NCBI GenBank assembly: GCA_934089255.1
Contig: CAKOJI010000020.1
Location: 1 to 20,824 of the forward strand
Direction: 5' to 3'
Length of the DNA: 20,824 bases
DNA from: an uncultured Bacilli bacterium
Lineage (GTDB): Bacteria > Bacillota_I > Bacilli_A > RF39 > UBA660
In this document: positions 1-7,375 of the stretch, in pieces
Position numbering within the stretch: the first letter of the stretch is position 1
Layout: the number at the start of each line of letters is the position of its first letter
Made by a program: the position numbers and the translations under genes
The notes under the pieces: model-generated
Database searches by the model: none
Told to the model about the DNA's origin: nothing
What the model saw: only the letters and a program-made list of their open reading frames with translations

Positions 1-55
1 CCTTCTACTATACATATAGCCACTTTTTTTGCATTTCCTTTTTTTTCTTTAAAAA

Positions 56-87
56 AAATAAAAAAAAGTACAAAACTATTGTACTTT
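56..87 (-). terminator. Intrinsic terminator of the cadherin-like surface protein gene
   Basis: On the minus strand a perfect 9-bp stem (AAAGTACAA / TTGTACTTT, 5-nt loop) is followed by a run of T. It begins 11 nt past the stop codon of the 437-residue gene. The 55 bases beyond it to the window edge are poly-A/T with no gene I can support. Confidence 0.85.
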
Positions 88-97
88 AAGTTCAATT

Positions 98-1411
98 TTA
101 AATATTTAATACTTCTATATCTTGTTTATTGTTGCTAGCAGTATTTAATGTTTTAGGACCACTAGTATTATTTTTTTTCTTTTTATTAGATTTTATTATT
201 ATTAGAATAATTAAAATTATGATTAATAAAATAATTACTCCTACTGCAACAAATAATATAATATTTGTATTTTTTTCTTTAGTAATATTTATAGAATAAG
301 TAGTTACTTCTCCATTGCCATCAGTAACGTTTATTTTAATTACAGAGCCGTTAGATAAATTATCTTTTCCAACTATGTCGACTGTGTCTGTACTTTCTAA
401 TGGAATAGCAGTTATTTCTAAACTATTGATATCACTTGGAATTGTTAGTGAGTAAGTAAATGTTTCTTTTTTAAAATTAATAGTATATCCACCAACTACT
501 AAACTTTTTAAATAATGTACGTTTTCTATTGTTTCTCCAGCTTTTAATCTTGTAACAATTAATTTATATTCGTTAATGACATTATTGTTTTTTAATTTAA
601 TTATTACTTCATTTTCGCCTTCTTTTAAATCAGTATTACCAGTAATTTCAACTTCTACTCCTTCAGTTGATGTAGCTTTAATATCTAAATTTTTAACTTC
701 ATTTAAAACTTTAAATTCATAAGTAGTTTTTTTTATACTAAATGTTCCAAATTTTATTTTTTTACCAGTATCTTTATCAGTTATTTCAAGACTACTTAAA
801 GTAAGATCATTACTAGTAGTTGAATTTGATTTATAGCAAGCGTAGTAAGTAATATCTTTTTCAACTCTGACTGAACCTACGTTTCCTTCTTTGCAACCTG
901 ATGCTGTACCCCAACCATTAAAATCAGTTTTGTCTACTTTAGGTAGTGTAACTGATACATAAGAACTTCCTTCTGGAATGCCATAAGTTTTATTAGATTT
1001 ATTTTCTCCATCATCAAATGTTACTATGACTTCTTTAATATTTTGATTTTTAGTTGTAGTTGTTGTGGTTGTTGTAGTTGGTTTTACATAAGCTTCATTT
1101 TTTATATTTATTACTGTATCACTACTAGGATCACTTACTTTGATATATCTATTTTCATAAGATGAATCAAATTTTATATCTTTATTAATCGTTATATTTG
1201 CTTTCTTATCACTTATAGTATATGTAAAAAACTTACTATAATCTGTTCCATCAGTGTTATCTTTAAAAGTTAAACTATCTCCTTCTACTTCTGAACAAGA
1301 AAAATTTTCAATTTTACTAACATCTATTTCTTTATCATAGCATTTTAAAGCATTAACATTTAATATTGGAATTAAAAACATAATAGCTAATAATAATAAT
1401 CTTTTTTTCAT
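98..1411 (-). CDS. Secreted membrane-anchored protein with Thr linker, InlB/Flg_new-like repeat and two cadherin-like domains
   Basis: 437 residues, probably an extracellular surface protein held by a C-terminal membrane anchor. Visible parts: signal peptide at residues 1-21; an N-terminal domain (about 22-110) with Cys24 and Cys39; a linker of nine threonines (112-120); a Listeria/Bacteroides-type repeat (about 127-193, FNGWG core, ending in YYACYK); two cadherin-like beta-sandwich domains (about 203-288 and 298-378, each with a LxSLxV/I opening and a YxLxVT or YSINIT ending); a hydrophobic segment (about 384-408); and a Lys/Asn-rich cytoplasmic tail. There is no LPXTG motif, so anchoring is by the membrane. 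The start has a good ribosome site (AGAGGG). Domain families are recognised by eye; ligand and function are unknown. Monocistronic, with its own terminator. Confidence 0.85.
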   Translation of the reverse strand: MKKRLLLLAIMFLIPILNVNALKCYDKEIDVSKIENFSCSEVEGDSLTFKDNTDGTDYSKFFTYTISDKKANITINKDIKFDSSYENRYIKVSDPSSDTVINIKNEAYVKPTTTTTTTTTKNQNIKEVIVTFDDGENKSNKTYGIPEGSSYVSVTLPKVDKTDFNGWGTASGCKEGNVGSVRVEKDITYYACYKSNSTTSNDLTLSSLEITDKDTGKKIKFGTFSIKKTTYEFKVLNEVKNLDIKATSTEGVEVEITGNTDLKEGENEVIIKLKNNNVINEYKLIVTRLKAGETIENVHYLKSLVVGGYTINFKKETFTYSLTIPSDINSLEITAIPLESTDTVDIVGKDNLSNGSVIKINVTDGNGEVTTYSINITKEKNTNIILFVAVGVIILLIIILIILIIIKSNKKKKNNTSGPKTLNTASNNKQDIEVLNI

Positions 1412-1461
1412 AAATTACCCTCTATTCTTTTACAATATAATATTAACATAAACAAATAAAA

Positions 1462-1484
1462 AAATAAACAATAAATGTTTATTT
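1462..1484. repeat. Perfect inverted repeat between divergent genes
   Basis: AAATAAACA and TGTTTATTT (9 bp) flank a 5-nt loop in the 90-bp divergent intergenic region between the 437-residue surface protein and the small membrane protein. It does not follow any gene end, so it is not an obvious terminator. It could be an operator or simply a product of AT-rich sequence. Confidence 0.35.
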
Positions 1485-1510
1485 TTCATAAACTATATTA
1501 GGTGGTACGT

Positions 1511-1699
1511 ATGTGTAACAATAATAAAGGATTTTTTAATGGATTTTTTTCTATAATAAGTGTATTTATATTATCTTGTTTGATTTTTTATCAAACTATA
1601 ATTACATTAATTTTACCATTTAGATTTAATATATTTATTTTACTTATAGAAATCTTTTTACTATTTTTTATACTATACAGAATAATATGGCCTTATTAG
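1511..1699 (+). CDS. Small two-helix membrane protein, unknown
   Basis: 62 residues, unrecognised. The sequence is almost wholly hydrophobic after a short polar start (MCNNNKG), with two likely membrane helices (about residues 9-30 and 35-57) and the end RIIWPY. I prefer ATG 1511 over the in-frame GTG at 1502, because AGGTGG at 1500-1505 sits 5 nt before the ATG and the GTG lies inside it. The last 27 bp overlap the 3' end of the convergent ysxE-like gene. The ribosome site is the main reason to accept it; AT-rich DNA produces such hydrophobic frames by chance. Confidence 0.5.
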   Translation: MCNNNKGFFNGFFSIISVFILSCLIFYQTIITLILPFRFNIFILLIEIFLLFFILYRIIWPY

Positions 1700-2554
1700 A
1701 TTTTCTGTTTTATAAATATAGTCTAAGTATTTTCTAATTGTTACAACATTTTTTATTTCATCATTAGTTAAATTAATTTCATCTGGCATAACTAACATAA
1801 TAAATAATAATTTCTTTTCAGAATCATTTAATGGAAACTTTTCCATATACAATTTTAAAGCTTCACTAAAATTCATATTTATATAAATGTTTTTATATAA
1901 TTTTACAATATCTATAATTGGACTATCTATTATGTAGTTATCCCAACTTATTAAATAATCTTTATCACTTTTTATATAATGATCTAAATTTAAATTATTA
2001 TGTACTAAACAAACTCTCATTTTATCACTATCAATAGTTATTTTATACCATTCGTCTATTTCTTTTTTTAAAAATACTAATGATTCAAATATTTTACTAG
2101 AATTATTTAATAATAAATTACTAGATGGACTAACAAATATGTCATCTTCTATATTAAATATTATTTTATTAAAATATTCTTCCATATATATAGTTCTTCC
2201 TAGTAATTCTTCGTATATTTCTTTTATTTTATCGTTAGTTACTTCTTTATAGTAACTGGTTTTATTATGTAATAGACTTACTAGGTTTATTAAGTCAAAT
2301 AATTTTTGTTCATTGTCTATACTATTGTCTTCTACGTATTCGAATACGTTTATATCACTTCTATTATCTTCTACTAATAAAGGATAATAGTGGAAATCTC
2401 TACTATTTAAATATTTATATAATTCTTTTATATCTTTATTTTTTTTGTTTTTAACAACGTATGTACCATTTGTACATTTTAAAATTGTTGCATTACTAAT
2501 TTTAGTAACTTTATATGGTTTATATATTTTTGTTACTAAATCTAAACTATTCAT
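1673..2554 (-). CDS. ysxE: YsxE/CotS-family spore coat kinase-like protein
   Basis: 293 residues with the fold pattern of the CotS/YsxE/YutH family, aminoglycoside-phosphotransferase-like proteins of the spore coat. The region matching the APH catalytic loop is HNNLNLDH (185-192), where an active kinase would have HGDxxxxN. The later metal-binding segment reads LISWDN (201-206) in place of IDFD/IDWD, so both key Asp positions look altered and this is probably a pseudokinase. The start lies inside the spoVID-like gene: ATGAATAG is shared (8-bp overlap), giving translational coupling. The order spoVID-ysxE is the same as in Bacillus subtilis, which supports the name more than sequence alone. 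No terminator is seen; the gene overlaps a convergent small ORF. Confidence 0.75.
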   Translation of the reverse strand: MNSLDLVTKIYKPYKVTKISNATILKCTNGTYVVKNKKNKDIKELYKYLNSRDFHYYPLLVEDNRSDINVFEYVEDNSIDNEQKLFDLINLVSLLHNKTSYYKEVTNDKIKEIYEELLGRTIYMEEYFNKIIFNIEDDIFVSPSSNLLLNNSSKIFESLVFLKKEIDEWYKITIDSDKMRVCLVHNNLNLDHYIKSDKDYLISWDNYIIDSPIIDIVKLYKNIYINMNFSEALKLYMEKFPLNDSEKKLLFIMLVMPDEINLTNDEIKNVVTIRKYLDYIYKTENLIRPYYSV

Positions 2555-3338
2555 AACTTGGAATTATTATTTTATCACCAATATTTAAATTACTTAAATC
2601 ATTATATTCTTTTAAATCATCTATAGTTGTATGATATTTTATTACTATACTTTCTAATGTTTCGTTTTCATGTATTTTATATACTTTATATGTAATAAAT
2701 TTATCGTTATTAGTATCAATACTATTAATTATTTCATTTGTATTTATTTGTTCTCTTTCTTCTTCTTTTGGTTCTATAATATCTATTTTATTTTCTAAAT
2801 CATCTAAGTTATCATTATTATCTAATCTAGTATTATTTTGTGAATCACTTAATTCTATCTTGTTTTTGATGTCAGTATCTAATTCTTTTTCTTCTATTTT
2901 ATCTATTGATTTTCTTTCAGTAGTATTTTTTATTTCATCTAATCTAGTATCAATTACTTCTACTTCTCTTTTATTTAAAAATTCATCTAAACTTTCTTCA
3001 TCATCAAACAATAATACACTTTCTCTATCTCCTAATATTTCATAGTCTATGTTTACTATTAATTCATCTTGTTTATAATCATATACGAAGTTCGTAATTT
3101 CTAATTTAATTGTTTTTTTATCTATGTCTTTATCTATTTCTATATTAAATGGAATTTTAAAATTAAATTTTTCTTTGTTTATTGATACTTCGTGTATTTT
3201 ATATTCTCCACTTATAATAAAGTTACCTACTAAACTACTGTTTTCTATTTTGTAGTCACTGTCTAAAGATATACTTGTTATGTCTTTTATGTTGTTTTTA
3301 AATAATAATTCTTTTTCAATATGTTTATTTTCTCTCAT
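2547..3338 (-). CDS. spoVID: SpoVID-like spore coat morphogenetic protein, SPOCS-like domain plus LysM
   Basis: 263 residues, about half the length of B. subtilis SpoVID. Residues 1-104 form a beta-rich SPOCS-like domain of the SpoVID/SipL type (KELLFKNNIKDITSISLDSD opening). Residues 105-214 are a low-complexity acidic linker rich in Glu, Asp, Lys and Asn. Residues 217-262 are one LysM domain (YKIHENETLESIVIKYHT, ending GDKIIIPSYE). In the family, SpoVID works at the mother-cell face of the forespore, directs coat encasement, and its C-terminal LysM region docks SpoVM and SafA. It has a good ribosome site (AAAGGTG) and overlaps ysxE by 8 bp. Upstream, CATATAAT resembles both a sigma-A and a sigma-E -10 element. 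The name rests on domain order plus the ysxE neighbour. Confidence 0.75.
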   Translation of the reverse strand: MRENKHIEKELLFKNNIKDITSISLDSDYKIENSSLVGNFIISGEYKIHEVSINKEKFNFKIPFNIEIDKDIDKKTIKLEITNFVYDYKQDELIVNIDYEILGDRESVLLFDDEESLDEFLNKREVEVIDTRLDEIKNTTERKSIDKIEEKELDTDIKNKIELSDSQNNTRLDNNDNLDDLENKIDIIEPKEEEREQINTNEIINSIDTNNDKFITYKVYKIHENETLESIVIKYHTTIDDLKEYNDLSNLNIGDKIIIPSYE

Positions 3339-3394
3339 AATTACACACCTTTCATATAATTATATGTATGTATTTGAAAGATAGAATTAAATTT

Positions 3395-3418
3395 AAAAAA
3401 ATGACAATTAAGTCATTT
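3395..3418 (-). terminator. Intrinsic terminator containing the stop codon of the TasA-like gene
   Basis: Minus-strand stem AAATGAC / GTCATTT with a 6-nt loop, then seven T. The TGA stop (3413-3415) lies in the 5' arm, so the end of the coding sequence is part of the hairpin. Confidence 0.85.
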
Positions 3419-4723
3419 TAAATTATATGGGTCTTTATTAGTGCCTGTTCCATTACTAATTAATATATTTGATTTTAGTGTTATGGTTGGTCTTACATAA
3501 TTTTCAGTATTTATGTTTTCAATATTTATTTTTTTACCAAAACTTATAGCTTCAGTATCAGAATATTTTGTCATAGTCCAAGTATTTGTTTCATTTGATA
3601 AATAATAATTATCGTTTTCTACATCAGTAGTTGCACCACTAATCATTACTTCATCTAGAGTAACTGTTCCTACGTAACTACGTGAGGTGTTAGTTTGTTT
3701 TAATGTAGGTGTACCACCTATTCTATTAGGTGCGTCAGTATCTATTTCTTTATAATATTCGTCATTAACTAATTTATCTAAACTTTTTAGTTTATTTTTC
3801 TCAAAGTTTTCAAGAACATTATTAAGTTCATTATATGTAGACTTTGTATATTCTATGCTATTTAGGTTTTCACAAGTGTTTATCTCACTAACTAAAATTA
3901 GTTTAACAGAACTATCTCCATTTATTCTTACGATTCTAAAACACATATTATCAAAATTTACGTAATTGTTATTAGTAGTACCTCTAAATAAGTAACTAAC
4001 ACCTAAATTATCTTGTATTTTATATAATCCTTTTTCTTCTAATTCTGGTATTTTATAATTTGGTGCATCATCATTTATTTTATTATTATTTAATATATTA
4101 CCTACAAGTGTGTATTTACTTTCTATTTCATCTTTTGCATTAGTTGCATCAATAATTACTTTTAATTTTATATTTTGTGATTCATTTGTTTTAACAAAAT
4201 CTTTATTTATCCATATTCTTATAAAGTAATATGAACTTGGATTTACTTTATCATTTTCACGTTTATAAGATAAAGAATCTTTATAAATAAGGCCGTTTTC
4301 TTTTTCACTTAATTTTGATACTTTTTCACAATTATTAGAATTATCTTTACATATTTCATAATTTATATATTTTGTGTCTACTTGATTTCCATCTGTAGTT
4401 ACTAATCTAATAGTATAGTCTGCAGTATAAGTTCCTGTATTATATATATAGAAAGAAAATATATTATCTGTTGATTTTAATGCTATATCATCTTCTGTTG
4501 GTGTCATATTTTCTAAATTAATTGTATTATCACCATTATCAAATCCTATAGATAAATCTCCAACTGTTACTAATTGATAATCTGTATCTTTATCAACATC
4601 CATATAAAGAGCATAACTTGTACCAATTATTCCTATTGCTAAAACAAATACAACAATTACTGATATAAAAGCTTCACTTCTTAATATTTTTTTAGAATAA
4701 TTTTTAAATATAGAATTTTTCAT
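3413..4723 (-). CDS. Exported TasA/camelysin-like surface protein with C-terminal CFRIVRI domain
   Basis: 436 residues. The N-terminus is Lys-rich, then a hydrophobic stretch (about 17-38) ends in GTSYALY, followed by a segment shaped like TasA and camelysin: the pattern VTVGDLSIGF, then LENMTPTEDD, then NIFSFYIYNTGTYTADYTI. In that family such signal peptides are cut by SipW-type peptidases and the mature proteins form fibres in the matrix or on the surface. The second half (about 240-436) carries FDNMCFRIVRINGD, MISGATT, WTM and the ending NGTGTNKDPYNL, a domain I know from gut Firmicutes surface proteins without a defined role. No SipW is in the window. Ribosome site AAAGGAT; promoter and terminator visible, so the gene looks monocistronic. 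Fibre formation is inference. Confidence 0.75.
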   Translation of the reverse strand: MKNSIFKNYSKKILRSEAFISVIVVFVLAIGIIGTSYALYMDVDKDTDYQLVTVGDLSIGFDNGDNTINLENMTPTEDDIALKSTDNIFSFYIYNTGTYTADYTIRLVTTDGNQVDTKYINYEICKDNSNNCEKVSKLSEKENGLIYKDSLSYKRENDKVNPSSYYFIRIWINKDFVKTNESQNIKLKVIIDATNAKDEIESKYTLVGNILNNNKINDDAPNYKIPELEEKGLYKIQDNLGVSYLFRGTTNNNYVNFDNMCFRIVRINGDSSVKLILVSEINTCENLNSIEYTKSTYNELNNVLENFEKNKLKSLDKLVNDEYYKEIDTDAPNRIGGTPTLKQTNTSRSYVGTVTLDEVMISGATTDVENDNYYLSNETNTWTMTKYSDTEAISFGKKINIENINTENYVRPTITLKSNILISNGTGTNKDPYNLK

Positions 4724-4756
4724 ATAACCAATCCTTTATTAGTATTTCACATATTA

Positions 4757-4785
4757 ATAATATAATAATTTAAACTTTTTTTCAA
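4757..4785 (-). promoter_or_regulatory. Sigma-A promoter of the TasA-like gene
   Basis: TTGAAA (-35, 4780-4785), a 17-nt spacer, then TATTAT (-10, 4757-4762) on the minus strand, 34 nt before the start codon at 4723. Confidence 0.55.
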
Positions 4786-4812
4786 TAAAAATATAAAATA
4801 TATATATTTTAT

Positions 4813-4841
4813 TTGCATTTTCTTAACTTTTTTGATAAAAT
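4813..4841 (+). promoter_or_regulatory. Sigma-A promoter of rpsT
   Basis: TTGCAT (-35, 4813-4818), a 17-nt spacer and TAAAAT (-10, 4836-4841), followed by a very strong ribosome site AAGGAAGGAG at 4855-4864, seven nt before the rpsT start. Confidence 0.65.
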
Positions 4842-4871
4842 CAATATTGTATTTAAGGAAGGAGCGAAATT

Positions 4872-5138
4872 ATGCCTAATATTAAAAGTTCTAAAAAGTC
4901 AGTAAAACAAGATATTAAAACTACAGAAGCTAATAACGTTTATACTGCTAAAGTAAAAAATTCTAACAAAAGAGTTGAAAAAGCAATTATAGATAAAGAT
5001 AAAGATTTAGCTAATACTGAACTTAAGAAATTTATTTGTAACATTGATAAAGCTTGTTCAAAGGGATTAATAAAGAAAAATACTTGTGATAGACAAAAAG
5101 CAAGATTAAATAAAAAAGTAAAAGAAATGAGTATTTAA
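4872..5138 (+). CDS. rpsT: 30S ribosomal protein S20
   Basis: 88 residues, the usual length. It opens with MPNIKSSKKSVKQ, the hallmark of S20, and ends with the helical segment IDKACSKGLIKKNTCDRQKARLNKKVK, which matches the family's ID.AA.KG.IHKN.A.R.KSRL pattern. It is a primary binding protein of 16S rRNA in the small subunit. Two Cys (residues 56 and 62) in the helical part and one in KKNTCDRQK are unusual replacements of common Ala or Ser positions. Strong promoter and ribosome site upstream; monocistronic, because a strong terminator overlaps its stop codon. The start is firm. Confidence 0.97.
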   Translation: MPNIKSSKKSVKQDIKTTEANNVYTAKVKNSNKRVEKAIIDKDKDLANTELKKFICNIDKACSKGLIKKNTCDRQKARLNKKVKEMSI

Positions 5139-5154
5139 TCATTTCTTTTTATTT
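5121..5154 (+). terminator. Intrinsic terminator spanning the rpsT stop codon
   Basis: Perfect 10-bp stem AAAGAAATGA (5121-5130) / TCATTTCTTT (5139-5148), then a T-rich tail. The stop codon TAA (5136-5138) lies in the loop; the 5' arm encodes residues near the C-terminus. Confidence 0.9.
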
Positions 5155-5189
5155 TAGTTTTTGTTATGATTAGATTAAGGTGATATGAT

Positions 5190-6083
5190 ATGAAAAAAAC
5201 ATTTGGATTAATAATATGTATTTTACTTAGTATATTAGTATTATTTAATATAGATAAAATTTCTGATTATTTAGCAGATTTTTTACAAAGTGAGAAAAAA
5301 GTTTCAATTGCAAGCCCTAATAAATATTATAAGAATTATGATTTTAAATTTGTTAAAGAAAGTCAAAATTATGTTCCATACAGCTATCAAGATTTATTAG
5401 ATATTATTTATTCAACTTTAAATAATGGATGGAATACTTTTACTTTTTACTGTCCTGATGAATATACTGAGTGTTTAAAAGATATAGAAAGTATTAGTAA
5501 AGATACTACTCTTTTATCTAATATAAATAATTATGTTCATCCATTCAATGCATATTCTAAAATTGGTATTATTTCTAATACTACTGGTGAAGTTACAATA
5601 AATGTTACTAAACTTTATAGTGATAATGATATAGATAAAATTAATAAGGGTGTAGATGAAATTATAACAAGTGAAATTACAACTGATATGAAAGATGATG
5701 ATAAATTATTAAAAATTCACGATCATATAGTTAATAATACTAGATATGATGTAAATAAAACTAATGAAGCATCTTATACAGCTTTAGGACCATTATTTAA
5801 TGGGTCTGCGGTTTGTAGTGGATATGCTGATTTAATGGCAATATTTTTAACAAAGTTTGGGTTAAAAAATTATAAGGTTGCAAGTTCTACACACGTTTGG
5901 AATGCTGTTTTAATAAATGGTGAATGGTTACATATAGATTTAACTTGGGATGATCCTATTACAAAAGATTCTGAAGTAGATACATTACAACACGATTTCT
6001 TTTTAGTAAATACAGAAAAACTTTTAGAATTTGATACTAAAGATCATAAATTTGATGCTACAATTTATCAAGAACTGAAGTAA
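5190..6083 (+). CDS. Exported transglutaminase-like (Transglut_core) protein
   Basis: 297 residues. A hydrophobic N-terminal segment (about 4-20) acts as signal or anchor; no lipobox is seen. The C-terminal half has the papain-like transglutaminase core: Cys209 in GSAVCSGYADLMAIFL, His235 in SSTHVWNAV and Asp250 in WLHIDLTWDD, so the full Cys-His-Asp triad is present. Bacterial members include proteases and cell-wall-linked enzymes; the substrate cannot be told here. Residues 60-160 form an N-terminal domain I do not recognise. Start ATG 5190 has AAGGTGAT upstream. The gene follows rpsT after a terminator, so it probably has its own promoter. The 3' end overlaps the convergent permease gene by 26 bp. 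Confidence 0.85.
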   Translation: MKKTFGLIICILLSILVLFNIDKISDYLADFLQSEKKVSIASPNKYYKNYDFKFVKESQNYVPYSYQDLLDIIYSTLNNGWNTFTFYCPDEYTECLKDIESISKDTTLLSNINNYVHPFNAYSKIGIISNTTGEVTINVTKLYSDNDIDKINKGVDEIITSEITTDMKDDDKLLKIHDHIVNNTRYDVNKTNEASYTALGPLFNGSAVCSGYADLMAIFLTKFGLKNYKVASSTHVWNAVLINGEWLHIDLTWDDPITKDSEVDTLQHDFFLVNTEKLLEFDTKDHKFDATIYQELK

Positions 6084-7041
6084 ACCAAATTGGTTTATTT
6101 TTTTTATAATAAATTATTATATTTTTTATTATAAGTGTTAGTGGTGTTGCAATAATCATACCAAGTATTCCAAAAAAGTGTCCGAAAACTATTAATCCTA
6201 TTAGTATATATATTGGATTTAATTCAACGTTTTTACTGACTATTAATGGTTGAACTATATTATTTTCTACTGATTGAACAATCATTATAATAATTAGTAC
6301 TATTATTCCTAATTTTATACTTTTAGTTAGTCCTATTAATACTGCTGGTACTCCACCTAAGTATGGTCCTATGTATGGGATAATATTTGTTATTGCACAA
6401 AATAATGCAAATAAAATTGGACTAGATAAACCTACTATACTAAATAGTATAGATAATATAGTAAACATAAATAGTGTATCAAGTAGAATACTTTTTATAT
6501 AGTTTCTTAAATCTTTACTTATGTTTTTTCTAAGTTTATATGGTATAAATTTAAAATAACTTGATTTTTCTTTTCTTATTAAGAAGAAGAAACCAAATAT
6601 CATACTGTATGCAATGTTCATTACTAAACCAAGAATATTATTTAAACAACTATTCATATTTTTTAAATTAGTTGCAACCATATTTTCTAAATTTAGACTT
6701 TTATATATTTTATATATTATTTTATTATGTGTAATGTAGTATTTAATTATTGGTATAAGTTTTTTTGATTCAGTTATTATAAGTGGTACTAAGTTAAATA
6801 GAATAAAAACAATTAATCCTATAAATAACAAATATATAATTGTTGTTACTACTGCCCTATTAAAATTAATTTTATCTACAATTGGTCTTAATATCCACGC
6901 TAAAACATATCCAAAAAATAATGGACTTAGAATAGATATAAAAATGCAACATATTCCAGTTAGTTTTAAAACTCTTACTATGTAAATACTAACTAAAATA
7001 ATTAATAAGATAGTTAAAATGTTCAAATATTTTTTCTTCAT
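6058..7041 (-). CDS. AI-2E family (PerM/YtvI-type) membrane permease
   Basis: 327 residues from ATG 7041; a TTG 36 nt upstream (7077) would add 12 residues, but neither start has a clear ribosome site, so the start is uncertain. Seven to eight membrane helices. Family signatures: NIIPYIGPYLGGVPAVLIGL in the second half, VENNIVQPLIVSKNVELNP, and FGHFFGILGMIIATPL near the end. The fold is that of the AI-2E exporter/PerM/YtvI family; the transported substrate of most members is unknown. B. subtilis YtvI is linked to sporulation, which fits the neighbours but proves nothing. The last 26 bp overlap the transglutaminase gene on the other strand. It diverges from the spoIIIAH cluster. Confidence 0.85.
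   Translation of the reverse strand: MKKKYLNILTILLIILVSIYIVRVLKLTGICCIFISILSPLFFGYVLAWILRPIVDKINFNRAVVTTIIYLLFIGLIVFILFNLVPLIITESKKLIPIIKYYITHNKIIYKIYKSLNLENMVATNLKNMNSCLNNILGLVMNIAYSMIFGFFFLIRKEKSSYFKFIPYKLRKNISKDLRNYIKSILLDTLFMFTILSILFSIVGLSSPILFALFCAITNIIPYIGPYLGGVPAVLIGLTKSIKLGIIVLIIIMIVQSVENNIVQPLIVSKNVELNPIYILIGLIVFGHFFGILGMIIATPLTLIIKNIIIYYKKNKPIWFTSVLDKL
6081..6105 (+). terminator. Intrinsic terminator starting at the transglutaminase stop codon
   Basis: TAAACCA / TGGTTTA (7 bp, 3-nt loop), then eight T. The TAA stop is the first three bases of the stem. The hairpin lies inside the coding sequence of the convergent permease, whose last residues (KPIWFTSV) it encodes. Confidence 0.85.
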
Positions 7042-7142
7042 ATTATTATTATTAATTTTTTTTAAAAAATGATACAAAAAAAAAGGAAATACAAAAAAAT
7101 CGGTAATATTTATAGTGATGGACTTAGAAAGGAAATGATATT

Positions 7143-7190
7143 ATGTTAAAATATTTAAAATTATTACTAAGAATATTATTGATGTTTTAA
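7143..7190 (+). CDS. Micro-ORF 1, 15-residue hydrophobic basic peptide (candidate)
   Basis: ATG 7143 to TAA 7188-7190 reads MLKYLKLLLRILLMF, a Leu-rich peptide with three or four basic residues, able to form an amphipathic or membrane-embedded helix. AAAGGA at 7128-7133 is 9 nt upstream, a proper ribosome site. Its stop codon shares one base with the start of the next micro-ORF (TAATG). It could instead be a leader peptide or the relic of a spoIIIA gene, since SpoIIIAF has a similar KYVKLV-type membrane segment. Unproven. Confidence 0.4.
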   Translation: MLKYLKLLLRILLMF

Positions 7191-7249
7191 TGATTATTTT
7201 TTTTAGAAAGCTAATTATAAGAATAAGATTTTTTTTATTAAGTCATTAG
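7190..7249 (+). CDS. Micro-ORF 2, 19-residue basic hydrophobic peptide (candidate)
   Basis: ATG 7190 to TAG 7247-7249 reads MIIFFRKLIIRIRFFLLSH: Ile/Phe/Leu with one Lys, three Arg and a terminal His. No strong ribosome site is visible, but the start overlaps the stop of micro-ORF 1 by one base, allowing reinitiation. The spacing of basic residues would place them on one helix face. This is the weakest of the three. Confidence 0.3.
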   Translation: MIIFFRKLIIRIRFFLLSH

Positions 7250-7264
7250 AGAGGAGTATAAGTT

Positions 7265-7318
7265 ATGTGGAAATTATTTTTAAAATTAGTTGCTTATGCA
7301 ATTAGTCTATTTTTATAG
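7265..7318 (+). CDS. Micro-ORF 3, 17-residue membrane peptide (candidate)
   Basis: ATG 7265 to TAG 7316-7318 reads MWKLFLKLVAYAISLFL. AGAGGAG (7250-7256) lies 8 nt upstream, one of the best ribosome sites in the window and hard to explain without translation. Two Lys near the N-terminus followed by a hydrophobic run suit a short membrane helix. It lies 57 bp before spoIIIAH on the same strand. In length and character it recalls SpoVM-type sporulation micropeptides, but I see no clear sequence match. Confidence 0.5.
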   Translation: MWKLFLKLVAYAISLFL

Positions 7319-7375
7319 AATAATATTTTAGTTTTATTAATATAATATAATAGTTTTGAAATTGGAGGAATAAAT

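Noticed and set aside
1..55. Possible start of a further minus-strand gene (GTG at 21-23 reading VAICIVEG to the edge)
   Set aside because: Only eight codons are visible, the nearest ribosome site (AAGGA) is about 12 nt away, and the nearer ATG is followed at once by a stop; not enough to call a gene.
1660..1700. Palindrome-like AATAATATGGCCTTATT at the ysxE and small-ORF convergence, as a terminator
   Set aside because: The stem is only about five A/T pairs and has no T-run on either strand.
2860..3045. Plus-strand Ser-rich open frame opposite spoVID
   Set aside because: Antisense shadow of the acidic linker; no ribosome site and poor composition for a real protein.
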